Positions 36,785 to 50,632 of a DNA stretch of 64,000 nt are shown here, piece by piece. Within the stretch, counting starts at the first letter, position 1. The number at the start of each line of letters is the position of its first letter. This DNA comes from Otis tarda (lineage: Eukaryota > Chordata > Aves > Otidiformes > Otididae), in the NCBI GenBank assembly GCA_026413225.1, contig CM048554.1, positions 46,967,963 to 47,031,962 on the forward strand. The letters are read 5' to 3'. The notes below the pieces were generated by a model, which was not told the DNA's origin, ran no database searches, and was given only the letters and a program-made list of their open reading frames with translations. The position numbers and the translations under genes were made by a program.

Positions 36785-37145
36785 CTAAGAATAAATCTTG
36801 CCAGTCAGACCTTTTACACTTCTAAGAGTCAATAAAATAGCAGGTAAAGAACAACCAGAGGATACAATTTCTTTGGACATTCAAAAGCCTTTTGATAAAC
36901 ACTCATACAAGAAACTATTAAGGAAATTTGGTAACCACAAAGTGAGAGATAACAGTCCTGTTGTGCATTAAAATCTGCTTATAAATGGGTATGGAATAAA
37001 TGGGCAGTTCTAGTAGGGAAAGACATTAATAGTGAGGTGCCTTAGAGAGCAAGCCTCAAATCAATATTGTTTAATGCTTTATCAATAGCCTGGGGGTTAA
37101 CAGTGAAGTGGCAAAAGTTGATGTCAACAGAAAAGCTGAGGTCAG
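36785..37145 (+). mobile_element. Ancient CR1-type LINE reverse-transcriptase fragment
   Basis: Translated in three shifting frames, the segment recalls a CR1-family reverse transcriptase. NKSCQSDLLHF is at about 36790, SLDIQKPFDKHSYKKLLRKF at about 36870, and EVP followed by a stop and RASLKSILFNALSI at about 37034. The last resembles the GVPQGSVLGPxLFNIFI block and the middle one the LDFQKAFDKVPH block that carries the first catalytic Asp. Order and spacing match the enzyme. Several stops and at least two frameshifts show an old, inactive copy. Limits are approximate. Confidence 0.72.
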
Positions 37146-40100
37146 GAGCAACTTCAGTAGAATTTAATAAAATGGCAGAACCGTGTGCAGAAGTATGACG
37201 GCAGCTTGGAAAGTGCCTTCAAAACCTACAGCAGCCCTCCCACTCCTCCTGGCACACTGGGACCAGCAAAGGGACAGGGCCTGTCCCACCTCTCTACAGA
37301 GGTGAGGGTAGGTAAGCTGAGTACAGGCAGATGTTTCCAAGCATCTTAAGTATTTTTTCACTCCTTCCGACTGCTGCCCAGCTCCCCTTGTTCATTGTGC
37401 CAGGAGGAAAGACTGAGCTCCCATATGGCAGGCCCCTCTACTAGCCTATGAATAATGTCCCTGCGAGCTCCTCGTTTAAAAAAGTAATTGTTTAAAAAAG
37501 CTGATGTGAGTTCCCATGGCTGATCCTTCCCTGAGGACATGCCAAAGGCTCTAGGTCACCTCTCGCAGGCATTTCGAAAATTACGTGTTTGGTCTGATGC
37601 GAGTGACACTGCAGCAAGCCTCAAGTCCGCTTAGTCTAAGAGCATAAGCTCCTGGGTGCTGCCTGGCACCTAGAAAAACAAAACCTGCCAGCACAGCTGG
37701 GGTGCAAATGTCTACATGCAAATAGCAGTCACATCATCTAGTGTACAACGGGGTAAACGCACAGGCAGCTGCCTGAATGGACTGCCACGGAGCATTTGGG
37801 TGCGTTGTTTAGGTGAATTGTTTACTCTGTGGTTTGTCTTCCCACCAATTTCACTCTTGTGGCGTGGCTGTGTCTTGCTGGACCATGTTGGTGTTAGCTG
37901 TAGCATCATGACCTGGCACAGGCTTGAATTCACATTGCCAGCTCTTCATTTGAGCCTAGTATGCAGACAAACGTGCTCAGCAGCTGCCTGGATGACATTT
38001 GATAGTATCTTTGCGTAATCTGATTGCTGCCAGTTCTCTGTTCCAACTTCTCCAACTCCGTTCTGTCTTCTCCATAGTGCCACCCAAACACAGCACAGGC
38101 TGCGGTGGCTTTTGAAGGTAATGACATTCATGGGAATTCAAACTGCTGCTTTTCACAGGGATTTATTGTTGTTTTGTTTTTAACCAGTGGGTCATTTCCA
38201 AGGATACTATTCTGGAAAAGAAAGCAACTCATAAAGAGAGATTTTAAAAAATCCTCTTGATACAACTTGTAAAGTATTTTGAAGTACCAGCCACAAAAGA
38301 AATTGGTTTTAAATCCTTTCTTTCATCTAATTATTTATATTACATTAGAAATGCCCCGCGTCCCCAGCATCAGGACCCCAGAGTAGTAGGTGGGGTGTCA
38401 GTACTGCTCACAGAGGGCTCTGTTCCCAAAGGGAATTGGAAGGAGTCACACCCTGGGTGGGAAGTGGGAAGTCCACCCGCACGTGGGAAGTGACTTCTCT
38501 GGGGCGCTGCAGCACCCACGAGACAAACCAGGGGTCCCCCGTCTCAGTGAATCACCCCGCCTTGCCTTCTCTCTGTGTTTGTAGTTCCAAGCTCTTCATG
38601 GCTTGTGGGCACTCTTGGGATTTTTACTATTACTTCTTTTTCTAATTTTGCATAATTTGAAATGAAAAACCCATGTAGACATGCACATAGTATCCGTTGG
38701 GCCTAATAAACAATTACTTAATAGTTTAATGGAGGGAGGTGGGCTTCGGGTGCAAGTAGGCTTAGTTTGTGAAGGTTTATGAATTGACCTCAGATGAGAA
38801 CCTGCTCAGAAGTGAAGGAAGAGCTTCAGCAGCGCTGGTCTAACCACCCAGCACATGTAACCAGAGCTGGTTACAAGGATCAGGTCAGAAAGGGGCGGTT
38901 TTGCAGTCCAGGGGTGCATGCAGTGCTTGCTGTGGAGCCTAGGGCACGATTCTCTCTGGCCGTGGCTCACTGGGTTGTTACAGGAAGCAAAACGTTCAGG
39001 TAATGTCACAGTAACATTTACAGTAAGTGTGAGACTACGTGAGCATAGCAGCAGTTGTGCAAACACAAAGGTCACTGAATGGCTGGGGATCGATGGTTTA
39101 AAATTGGTATATTTTACCGTTAGCACCATCACTTTTCTCCCTAAGTACTACACAAAGAAAAGCTTTGGAAGCTTGCTCCGAGGAATCAGGATAGGCCAAA
39201 GTCTGGGACAACCTGTGGCTCTAGGCAGCTGGAGCATTAAAGCAAGAAAGAATAAAACTCAAGTGTTTGACCTCAGACTGTGGAGGCAAAGCCCTGGCCT
39301 TTCCCTGGAAGTGGCCACCCTCCGCCTGCCTCGCTGCAGCGGGAGGTACGGCTGCCTCCGCTGTGTCGTCAGGGCTCATCTCTTCGGGCTCCACTTGTGG
39401 TCTTCTTGTCTTTCCCATCTTCACCACTGAGCCTGCTCCTCCCAGCACATCCCCTTTTCCCTCCATGCAGCAAGCCTGGAACAATTAGCAAAGCCTGGCA
39501 TTTTGTTAATACAGGCTTAATGAATCACCACAATGTTCTTATTTTAATTCCTCTGTTGCCATAGTCTTGAAGAGCTTTAGGAGCTGTGAGCTTTTATATG
39601 TGATTGTAGAAGATACTGATGAGGATATTTTGCCAGGCCATAAAATCCTGTGCAGCAGTAGTAGTCTTTTTAGAGGGCTTAAACAATTTTGGAGTAAAAT
39701 CAGGACAGAAATACAAGGGTCAGACTGGAGAGGTACAGAAGGAGGTTATCTGAATCTTAGTTGTTCCAGCAGCACAAAGCAATGGAAAGGATCAGGAGCC
39801 GAGTATTTTGTACTCGGAATACAATTTCTTGCTGTCTGCCAATTCAGAAAGGCATGGCAAAGAGGAAGACCTAGATCTGTAATTTATTCTTGTGCCTTTG
39901 GTATCTACCTCCAAGGATGCTGGCAGGATAAGTGTAGTAGTGGTTCTTAGAGATGGGAATGTGGTACTTTTATGAGAGAACCCAAGACTACATCCAGAAA
40001 AGATGTCAGGTCACTTTCTAGCCTCTTGTTTGAATAGACAAGATGTTTGAATTGTTTCTCAGAGTCACTTTAGAAAAAAGGCCTGTGAAAATGTCAGAGA

Positions 40101-41179
40101 ATTTCCTCTTTCCCTTTCCCACCCAAATACAAAATCAAATAAAAGTAAACACATGGGACATAAATATAAGAGCAGCCCCCTCTGCACATATTCTCTGTGG
40201 TACACAGGCTGTTTCCAGATGTACGGATTAGACCTCATCCAACTACTGCTTAAAGCTCAGCCTTAGCAACTCACCGAGTTGGAAACTTCTGGAAAACTAA
40301 TGGACTCGGTGGTCAGGGTCCCACCTTCGGCTGTGATACTGGTCGCTGCATCTATTCTGTGTCCCTGTTGCCATCTCTTCATTCCAGTTAGACCATTTTC
40401 AAGCCTGCCAAAGTATAGATTTTAAGTCCTTGGAGTGTAATTAAAAATTAAAAATAAATTATCTAGGTTTTTTTTTGTCTTTTGCCTGAATATTTTTAAA
40501 TCAACTGTTGCTATAGTGTAGGAAATATGTAGCCCTGAGAGCATAAGCAGTGAAATACACTCATGATGAAAAAGCACAGCATGAGCACTGCATCATGTAT
40601 GAAAAAACAACTGCATCATGTGAAAAAAAAAAAACAAAAAAACACCAAACGACTCACAAGTGTTTGAAAACACTTCAGGATCTGCACTCAGAAACAGTTC
40701 AGGATTTTTGTACATCGTGTGGATGAACATCTCACATCACTGCTTTTGCTAGTTAAATATTTGTGTATGTGTGGTTGGACCCTGGATGAAAATTTTTCAG
40801 ACGTAATACGCCCACAGTAATAGTAAATACATGGGCAATAGGGCATCACTGTGCTTCTGCAGGGCTCAAGCTCTAGGCTGTAGTTACCTCTGCCTAACAT
40901 GGTGCTTAGTATTTTTGGTCCTGATTCCAATCCTAACCTGCTTCAGCACTAACCTCTTATTTTTTAGTGATATTGGTATGAAAAATACAACACCAAGGTT
41001 CTTGGGGCTATAGATGTACAACAGACACATCGGCTTTGCAACAGCCAACTTTATGGTGCTGTGTCACTCATAGGATTTTTTCTTCACGTTATGCACCAGA
41101 AGAGCCTGGACATCCCAAGAGGAAGAACTAAGTGCAAAAGGGAGTCAGGACAACCGTCAGGCTGAGAAGAGAGCCCCTA

Positions 41180-41500
41180 GAGCTCATCAGCAAGTATGGG
41201 GTGCAGTATAGAGTTAGGTGCCTGGCTTAAGGCTGAAAGATGGTGCCTCTGCACTTGGGATTCAGACCCTGAAACACCCCTGGGTAGGTGGCTCCCACAA
41301 AAAAAGGATAGACTGAGAGTCTGCGCCGCTACTTCATTGTGTGACCTGGTGGTTAGGATTGTCCTGCCATCCGGAAGACATACGTACCTGAATGCCTGTA
41401 CCGCCTGACCAGAGTTCATCCCTGGTCCCTCACCTCTGACTGCAGTACTCTGGCAGGGGAGTACATGATGGGATTCCCTCCATTGTGACTACTCATGATA
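41180..41500 (+). repeat. Possible old interspersed repeat with a tRNA-Glu-like segment
   Basis: The stretch TGGTGGTTAGGATT (41347-41360) matches 13 of 14 bases of the tRNA-Glu region TAGTGGTTAGGATT around the A box. About 55 bases later AGTTCATCCC (41413-41422) weakly resembles a B box. The flanks (GAGTTAGGTGCCTGGC, CTTGGGATTCAGACCC) recall a repeat family common in reptile and bird genomes that I cannot name. It is either a decayed tRNA-derived SINE or another ancient repeat. It is not a functional tRNA, because no cloverleaf forms from it. Confidence 0.35.
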
Positions 41501-44500
41501 GGCTGTGTATTAAAAACTATTACAGAAAGTATTCTGTATTCTGATGGTTTTTTATCAGCTGCTGCATAAAAGAATTGAGAGTCAGTCCCTGGTTAAACGA
41601 TGAACAGAAGCAGCAGAGACACAGCACACACATTTCCAGCAGTTGGGGCATGTTGAACTCCAACAACAGAAGGTGGATGTAAAGGCCAGTCTGCTGACGT
41701 CGGCTTTAGGAAAGTAAAGTCCCCTGACTCACAGACCCGGGGGAGATGCTCAATGGAGCTCAGCAAGGCCAGCTCTGAGGAACCAGAGCACCCCGCAGCC
41801 TTGGCTGGCAGAGACTGACCTGCCAACGGGGCTTGGGCACCTCCCGGTTAAGGGTGGATTTTCCAGGTTCTGAAGCTTTCAGGTGCTTAGAGAGGCAGTT
41901 AACGATTAAATATCTCTGTAGAAGTGTTCCTCCTCACAGCATTAGGCAGATGGGTAGATCTTCAGTCAAATATAGTTATACTTTGCAGGGAACTTTTTAT
42001 TCCCACCTTTCTCTAAAGGATAATAGATACCAGCCAATAAGGTCAGTTTTTGCAGCAACTTGTGTTGTTTTGCAAGTAGAAAAACTGTATATTTGTGCAA
42101 AAAAAAAGTCCTTTATTATTCATAAAATATTCCTCAATGATATTTATCCTGAGAACCTTAAAAAATCCACAATATGCTGTTATTAAGAAAAAAAAAACAC
42201 CTTAGAAATTGTTTTAGTCTTCAAATCTAGGTCAAAGACTGGAGCCACCTTTGAATCTAGCAAAATCACATTGATCTCAACTGCTTTTCCAGAAATGCTG
42301 AGAATTTTATATTCTTTGAGCACCCTGATGGGCTGAAAATACTCCTGAGAGATTAGTAGGCTCTCAGCTACCGCTCCAATTCATAGAAATTAAACCTTCC
42401 ATCATCTGGTTTTTATATTTGGGAAATGTCAGCTATACTTCCTATCACGTATATTGTTGCTTCAATGCACTGAGCCTTCTGTGAATTTCAAAACACATAA
42501 CTCAGCTCTCAAGCATTTCTTTTGTAAATATTGATAATGGTTTCAAGTTCTTTATTAAATAACTTTTTAATGAGTTTGAGGACAAAGTACTATTTTTTCA
42601 CAGTCTCATGAAGATAAGAATCATAACATATCTTTCTGTACCACGGAACACATGGTTCTCAATACCTCATTGTGCCACATAGGTTTTCCTCGCTTTTGAA
42701 AAGTTTACTTAAAGAAAAAAAAAGCCCCACAATTAAACGAAATAAAATCTAAGCAGGCCATATTAAAATGTCCAAAATCGCATGCAAATGCTATATGACA
42801 GCTTTGCAGGTCAGCATGTGCTGGCGTTTGGAGCAGTATTAGAAAGCTCCCTTTACCCCTTTAATCCAACAGCAAGAAGAACTACAAAATGCCACCGTCA
42901 CTCCTTGATAAGGTTAAATGTATAGACCTCTCCTCGCTCAGCATTATTTATTGCCTGCGTTTTACCGGAAAGCATCCCAGTGCATACGCTTAGGATCGAA
43001 GACAGTAAAATATTATGGCAAGGTTCAGCGGGGGAAGTTTCCAGGGAGAGGTTTTTTATCAGTTTGCAGGCATGGTCAAAGTCCTGCAGAGAGGTTCCTC
43101 TTTGGAGCAGGCTGTAAACAATTTACATGGGGAAGCAGGAGGAAGTCTTTAGGGTGCCTTGAAAAATATTAAGTTATAGAAATTCTGACCTCTGTCTTCT
43201 AGACCTGGCCCAGAGGACTGATGTTTACTAGCAAGCATGCAGCTCTCTAGGAAACTGCATACTGTCAGTGGAAGTAGGGTTATTTTTTTAATACATTTCA
43301 ATTAAAAGTTGGACTGGGTAGCAGTATACTAAATCAAATATGCTGTACAACTAATTTTCTCTATAAAACCCCAAATGTTTACTTTTGAACTTAAAAATGC
43401 TGCCTTCAGGCATATAGTGTTCCAGCCAGCTGTAGTTTAAATGCACGGTGCAGGTTCTGTAGCTTGCTTCTTCATTCAACACTCAAAACCATTCATGTTT
43501 GCTAAGCAGAATTAAAAGCCGTCTAGGAACAGATTACTGGCCCCCTGATATTAGCCTTTCTTCTCACACGTTCCCTCAAAGACTTTCGGGTCTAATAATA
43601 ACATTTTCCCGTGCTGGTCCTATTGACAGCTTGAAACCTTAATGACGATCTATTTGAAATGTAAATACTTGGTCTTATTTGCATGTTTATTCAAGGGAAT
43701 TTGTATTGAATCATTTAGCTGTGACTACAAACAGAGGCCAAGAGACAAAAAAGGAAGCTCAGGTAATTTTAGATGGCGTTTTAGGCCTGGTTCATGGCTG
43801 GACATGTTGCCAAAGTTGTGCTTTCCCAGAAGGCTAAGAGAGACATCTCGGCCTCTCTAGTCTCCACCTGCACAATTTTTCTTGTTAAAATTAAATACAA
43901 AGGCATGCGTCAGCACTGCTGCGGTTTGGGATCTTGTTTGTTTGGTTTTTGTTTGTGTTTTTTTCCTGCAGTCAGGATGGAAACAAAGCCACAGAACATC
44001 ACTATTAAACATGTAATCAAAAGATAAAGGTTGGAAAGGAGCTGTTGTTGATTACTGACTAGCAGGTTCTTATTTGCATCGATTATTTTAATGATGCTGA
44101 GACTTGGCTGCAGTGTTTAGGACATGTTATGGCACCAAGAGCATTCCAAAGGTGTCTTTTCAGCCATTTCCAGGTAAGGAGTATTCATTACTCAGTTGTG
44201 AATTAGAACCACCATTCAATCTTCCATCTTTGTCATTGTGCCAGCACGCGGGAAATTACCTCCTCCTAAAAGCTGGGCACCTGCAACTCTCATTAAGGGC
44301 CGTCTAGTGTCACCCATTGCTTTTCAGACTCCTAAAAGGGCCTCTTACAATCTACCTGCTTCAAATTCTCTGAGGATTTATTGGCTCAAAACACAGATTA
44401 TTTGTCTTGGTATCAGGGATTTCCTTTCTTTTGAACAGGAACATAAAAACACAAAGAAAGTCTAAACTCAAGTAATGTGAAAATATTGTGTTTGATTCCA

Positions 44501-44882
44501 ACCCATACATTCAAAGTTACAGCTGAATGTCTGACTTTGCTTGAAATGTGATGCCTTGACTCTGCATATGATCTTACAGCATATAAAATGGTTGGAAGCC
44601 TTTGAAAAGACGGAAATACTCCTGGCTTTGGTTGCACTCTTATTATTATGCTTTCTTTTAATGCATTTATAGTTGGCTCAATAGATCTTTACATTTATCA
44701 GGCTCGGGTAGCAAGTTTCAGGACTCATGAAATCTGTGTCATTACTCATTGTAATGGTAGTACACTGTCAAGTCCATTGCGCAGTTTACAGATGATATGT
44801 CTTTGAGTAAGAGGATCCTCACACATAAGTGGTGCTGTCCAGAAGCTTGATCCAAATCTGCCTGAAACCTTTCCATTTTATT

Positions 44883-44904
44883 TCACTGAAATTTGTTTCA
44901 GTGA
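44883..44904. repeat. Inverted repeat, 9-base arms
   Basis: TCACTGAAA, a four-base loop (TTTG), then TTTCAGTGA. Confidence 0.8.
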
Positions 44905-47900
44905 CATGCAGGACTGAAAGTTTGAAACCCTGAGCTCTTCTTTCTTAAGAGGTGAGCAGTGAAGTACAGCACCTGCAATTTTACACTGGCCTGAAATTGC
45001 CTTACTTTTGCCCTTTTAAATTCAGACAAAGCAATAAAATTTAATGTATACATGCACTTACTGCATTAAAATTAATGGCTTCATTTCCAAACTGATTACT
45101 GACCATGAGCTTAAATGAAATTAATTCTCCTAGAAGATGGCTAAGTAGCCTTAGAAGTGAATACTGGGTTTTAGACATTGTAAAAATGCAACATAGAAAG
45201 CAATGAAGATTCCGTGCTCAACATGCTCAAATGCCTTAGTGATCTCAGGTTTTTTTGATAGGTCCTGACAAGAAATAATCTCTGAGCTCCATTCAACAGC
45301 TGACTCAAGTTTGAGTTAAAAGGAAAAAAATATCAGTTGTCTTGAAAGGTTTAAATGTAATCCCTTCTAATGAAGAATGTTTTTTCCATTGCTCTATGTT
45401 CAATTTTAATCCTATCAGAAGTCTTCTGTCAGAACACTAAAGCAACTTTATATGTGGCTTATTTTAAAGAAGAAGAGATCATACCTTCATCGAGCATGTT
45501 CAGTAATGTCCTCCCAGAGGTGACTTGTATTATGAGAGTAAAACTGTAAAGCACACAATTAATTAGCAATCAGAGCTAGTTGCCTGTGAGTGGAAGTGAA
45601 GAGCGTGCAATCAGACCTAATTAATACAGCCACATATTTTGCAGAGCTGGCAAGCCTATGGTTCCATTCAGCCAGATGCTGTGTGACTCCTGTAAGGAGA
45701 CAGTCCCTATCCCACAAGTTCAGTATTTAAAAGAAACTCTTTGTTTGTTCTGTGAAGCTATCTTCAAGTATTTTAAACAATCCAAAAAGCTGATATTGTT
45801 ACCCATACAAGTACCGATGAGAAGTTCCCTCTTCAATCAGTTGACTTGAAATGTGTGGAATTCCTTCAAGGTAAGAGTATGAATCAAGGGGAATTAATGT
45901 GTTCTCAGGTAAGACTCTAATTGATGAGAAAAGGTATCTGAACTAGGAAATTACTGGGAAACATAGGGTCAGATAACCTTGTACTGTAATTTCACGTAAT
46001 TTCACATACTGTAATTTCATAATCTCTGAAATCAAAGCTAGTTCCACTGAATGCTGTCTATGCTCACAGTCCTATGCAAAAGTTGGCAAAATATTATTTT
46101 CACAGCTAGTCATGGTGAAAGGTTGAAGTGTGATTGCATTGTGTTTATATGTGAACTGTTTATTCCACTTGCAGCAATTTTTAATTTCCTGCATTTTGCA
46201 TTCATTATACGCGCTCATAATAGATAAGCAAAGTTGCAAAACATGAGTTGTGTAGCAAACTTCGCAGAAACATCAAGAACATAGGGGCTCTCCCTATGCA
46301 TCTTCTGTCTAATGTGGTGCTAGACATACATGCAGGCTACGTGCAGAGTAATCAACGTCTAGCAGCCTTCGCAAATCTAACAATCAACATCTGGAAAGTT
46401 GGCAGGACCAAGCTCGGGATTTGGATTACAGCTTTTTTCACAAGGTGTGCAATTGTCCTCGGCAAATAAAGCCCTTAAGCCCCATAAGGAGCTTTGGGGT
46501 ATGCAATTACTTAAAAGACAACCATTTAAAGGGCACTAAAAGCTTCCCAAAGTTTTACAGCCTATGTGACAAGACCTTCTGGCTCTTTACTGCCAAACTC
46601 AGACCGACAATAACAGTTTTTCTCATGAGGGAAAAAATACCCTGATGGATGTTCCTAATCTTACACATAGCGCAGCAGTTGGGGATCTCTGGATGGAAGA
46701 ATACAGGTATTTTTCTTTACTTCCTTCAGTTAGTTACCTGTCAGGGAAAAAAGAGAGTTGTGCAGGTAACCCAACGTTCCCCTTCTTTTCTCCTTGAACA
46801 CAAGCTCCACAGTGGTGCCAGAGAACAGACGTGTCTTTATATTATATTGCAAGAACGGACAAAAGGACATACTCCTGAACCTAATCATGTGCAAGAAAGG
46901 CGGTATTGTAGCTGGAACCCAGGGGGAAGAAGCCCATGAAGTTACTTTGCAGGCTGTTTTCTTCTGGAAACAATTCAAAACCAATACTGTTGAGCAGCTA
47001 ATGCCATATTTACTTTCCTGTTTTTGTTTTAACCCAGACTATCTTACATAAAAGGACACTCCAACACATCCACCCATGCTTCTCGCCTGAGGCGATGAAC
47101 CTAGCAATTTTATCAATCAGTTCCACCAAACCACAGCACACTTCTCTAAGCTTAGCTTGTTATTGTCTTTCAGGCTGCAGGCTTCCAGGGCAATGGAACA
47201 GTTACTGGCACTGTAAATGTTTTCAGACACTGAAGCTAGTAATATGCAACCTTATGCGAATTAAATTACCTCTTTAAGAGAGTCTGAAACCGGATGACTT
47301 CATATAATTCATTATGTTTAAGAAGGCGGTTTAGTGTGTCAAGTTAAAACCATTAAATTGCTCTTTAGTTTTCTTGGCTGTGGTTGTTTTTTGTAAGTGA
47401 AAGTAATTAAACGTAAATATTTACTAATATCCCAGGCTGTGAAACTCTATAGCCAGTAAGAGGAACAAGGAGAACCAACCCAGCGTTGGCTTCCTACATT
47501 AATACCCCACGCTGGCTCAAACGTGCTTGCTGACTTTTCCACAAGCAGGGTCAGCTGATGTGGAGCTCTGGTGGAGAATTCAGAAGTCGAGCAGTTGGAT
47601 TTATTTACACAAGGAGAGGAAGCCGCTACTCAGATGTGATTTTTTTTTTTTTTTTTCTACACAGGATTAATGCAATGGGCCATAAGACACCACAAGTAAA
47701 TTGGCTTTTTCCCTACTGATCCTGTCTGAAGACCTGCTCCAAGAATCTGTTGATGCCAATGGAAAAAGCCCCACTGAGTTGCATGGGTCCTGCATCACAA
47801 CCCTACTTTCTCAAACACTGTAAACAAGCCCAGCCAGAGAGGCAGCACTGCCTTCTCCTGCCCTGGCCACCCCGTCTCACTAAACCATCTCCCTTCAGCG

Positions 47901-50548
47901 AGCACGAGTGTTGCTGCGGCCATGTGAGGAACCAATATCGGCAAATATTGAGCAGGGTTGGTGCTGCCAGGTTAGGTCAAGGTTTCTGTTGCTGTAAAAG
48001 CAAAAGCTCCCCTTTGCTGGGCTACTGTAAAGCTGGTGAGACAGCAGACACTGGTAGAGGTAGCAAACTGTTAAATAATTAAAGGTCCCAGTATATATGT
48101 TCTTGAAGGGCCTGTCAGGATGCTGACAAATGGGTCCAGACTGGCCCAACATGCCTAGTGAATCTCTCAGGGTTAATACTCTGGCTGAAACCTCTTCAGA
48201 TCTGATTTCCAGGGGCAGGTATATGCAACTTAGCCTTGAAATAGTACTCTGTACTCTCTTTATACTCCTTTTGAAACTAAAGGGCCTCTTGTAACTCTTT
48301 AGGACTCCAAGGCAACAGAATTAAGCAGAGTTAAATTATTTATACGCTGTGGTACTTCACTAAGTTGATCTATGGACAGATCTTGCCCTTTCTACACAGA
48401 CCAGGCCCACTTCATGCTTATAGCAAGACCTCTCTTTCTCAGCACCTGACAAAAGGAGTCTCATAAAAGACCCACGTCCTCCTGTGTTGTCAGAAAACAC
48501 AAATCTGCTTAGCTGGAAGAAGATATCAATTGCTGGCCCCAGGGCACTGCTCCCAGAGTGAAGTACCGTGCACAGTCAAAAAGAGCAACAAAACCTTAAA
48601 ACATATGGTGGTTAGGGATGGACGTATGCCTGATCTTCTGCCTTCTCCGTACCTGCTGCTTTCTGTTAACGGGCACACGGGACAGGAGGGCATCAGGCTG
48701 CCTTGCAGCATCAGGCTGGTACAGCACAGCCTTTGCAGAGCAGAGGATGGGGGAGGGTTTCCCAGCCCTGAGGGCGGGTGCTGAACCCTCTGCCCCCAAT
48801 GCAGAAATTCCGTCACCTGAGCTGTAGTGAGGCACCCCAGGGCCAGAGCGGGACCCAACGACTGAGGACTCGGTCGAGCAACATTATTAAAAATACCATG
48901 AAGCTCTAAACCCAAGCAGCTTGGCTGGAACAGGTGTCAAGCAGGGAGAAAGCTTGAATTATATGGACATGGGAGGTTTATTAGCAAACTCTTTGGTTGA
49001 TCTTTTACCCAGAGACCTTTTTGCTGTGTGTTTAATACCGCCGATGTCCCTGTGCTTTTTTTACCATGATGGAGGAATGCTAACTTGTCTCATTCATATT
49101 TGCCATCCACATCCATCCAGAACAGACCGCAGAAGAATTACCTGTCAGGGTGCTGAAGAAGAAGATTAGAACAAGAGTAATACATTTTTTTAATATATTT
49201 TTTTTTTTCGTCCTGTAAAGTAACAGTCCCGTAAACCACCCCTCCTGTCCAGCAAGGGGATGCTGCATGAAGAGTAATGCTGCACCCTTCTCCTTTTGCC
49301 ACTGACCCCTCATAAGACACGGTGTGAGGGTTCAGCTCACCCCTAGACCAACATTTCTTTGTATTTGCTGTGAAGCAGGGTGGCAGTTCACACAAAGAAT
49401 GCTGTTAAGACACATGACGTATTTCAGACGTGGTTAACTCCAAAACCTTTTGCCAAGAACGAGCTTGTTAAAAGCTGCTTTAGCCAGAAAGATGAAATAG
49501 TAAGCTGCCTGCCTTTACAAAATGATAGCTCATAGGAGCTGAAACTCAGACTTTTTCCTTTGGAATAAGCTGGCTGGCTCATTTCAGTCTTTTGGGGGTA
49601 TAAAGTGCAAAGAAACTGCCAAAAAGATTACAAAATTGAGATATGTATGTGGCTGGGAAGCAATCTGTGTGTTCTGCTGGAACAGATGAGTCCATGCGTG
49701 CTCCCCACTCTGCCCTGCCAGCCGGGCGCCTGCAGCTTCACGCCTTCCTCCTCCTCAGGCTTCTCATGGCCCTTTCACTGACGCGCTGCCTCGGCTCATG
49801 GTGGGTAAAGCCCAGTTTAACATGGGACCCTCGCTCTCTTTGGCAGCGCTGCAGCGAGGGGCTAGTTTTTCTGTCTATACGGATTGATGATAAAAGAGGA
49901 TTTTTGACGTTTGCTGAGGCTGCTGGGTATATAGGAAGAAAACCTGTTAAAACTGCCTTTATTAAATGAACAAGCCCTACCTCATTTATAAATCAGTCAG
50001 CCGGAGAGGCCTTCAGCCATTTTACCCCAGGCTATATTTTTGTCAGATTTTTTTTTTTCAGGGACTTGGTAGGATTTGATCAGATTGATACCTTGAAGGC
50101 AAATTGCCAACAAAAATTCAGATCTGAAAGTGACAGTTCAGTAGATGGCACGTTTCTGTCTGAGGTATTACTAAGCAAATACCAAGAGCCATGCTTATTA
50201 TTTTTATGTGAAATTTGGAAGGCAGCTTTCCATAGCCTGCGAGCATAGTCATCTCCTTTCAGCCACCTGCACCCAGAGGACTCCTGGAGTCCAAGATGCT
50301 TCATTTAGGAGCATGCTCAGATTTTAACCCACCCTATTCGTACAGGAGAAAGATACAAGTGGAGCAACCTCTGGCCAGTTCTCAGACCTGGTGAGTGAGC
50401 CTGCAGTTGTCCCAAAGCTGTCAGCAAGCTTGGGGACAGGGCGAGCCCGGCACGGAGCTGGGCTCCGCAAGTAGGGTACTGTGGAGCGAGCCCTGGCCTG
50501 CTGCACGCCTGCACGGAGAGCAAAGGCCCAGCCACCGCCCGCGTGAGC

Positions 50549-50632
50549 TGCCATGGCATTGCAGGACAGAACATTGCTAAGTCTGAGAAATGCCATGGCA
50601 TTGCAGGACAGAACATTGCTAAGTCTGAGAAA
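50549..50632 (+). repeat. Exact 42-base tandem duplication
   Basis: The unit beginning TGCCATGGCATTGCAGGACA and ending AAGTCTGAGAAA occurs at 50549-50590 and again at 50591-50632 with no difference seen. Confidence 0.95.
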
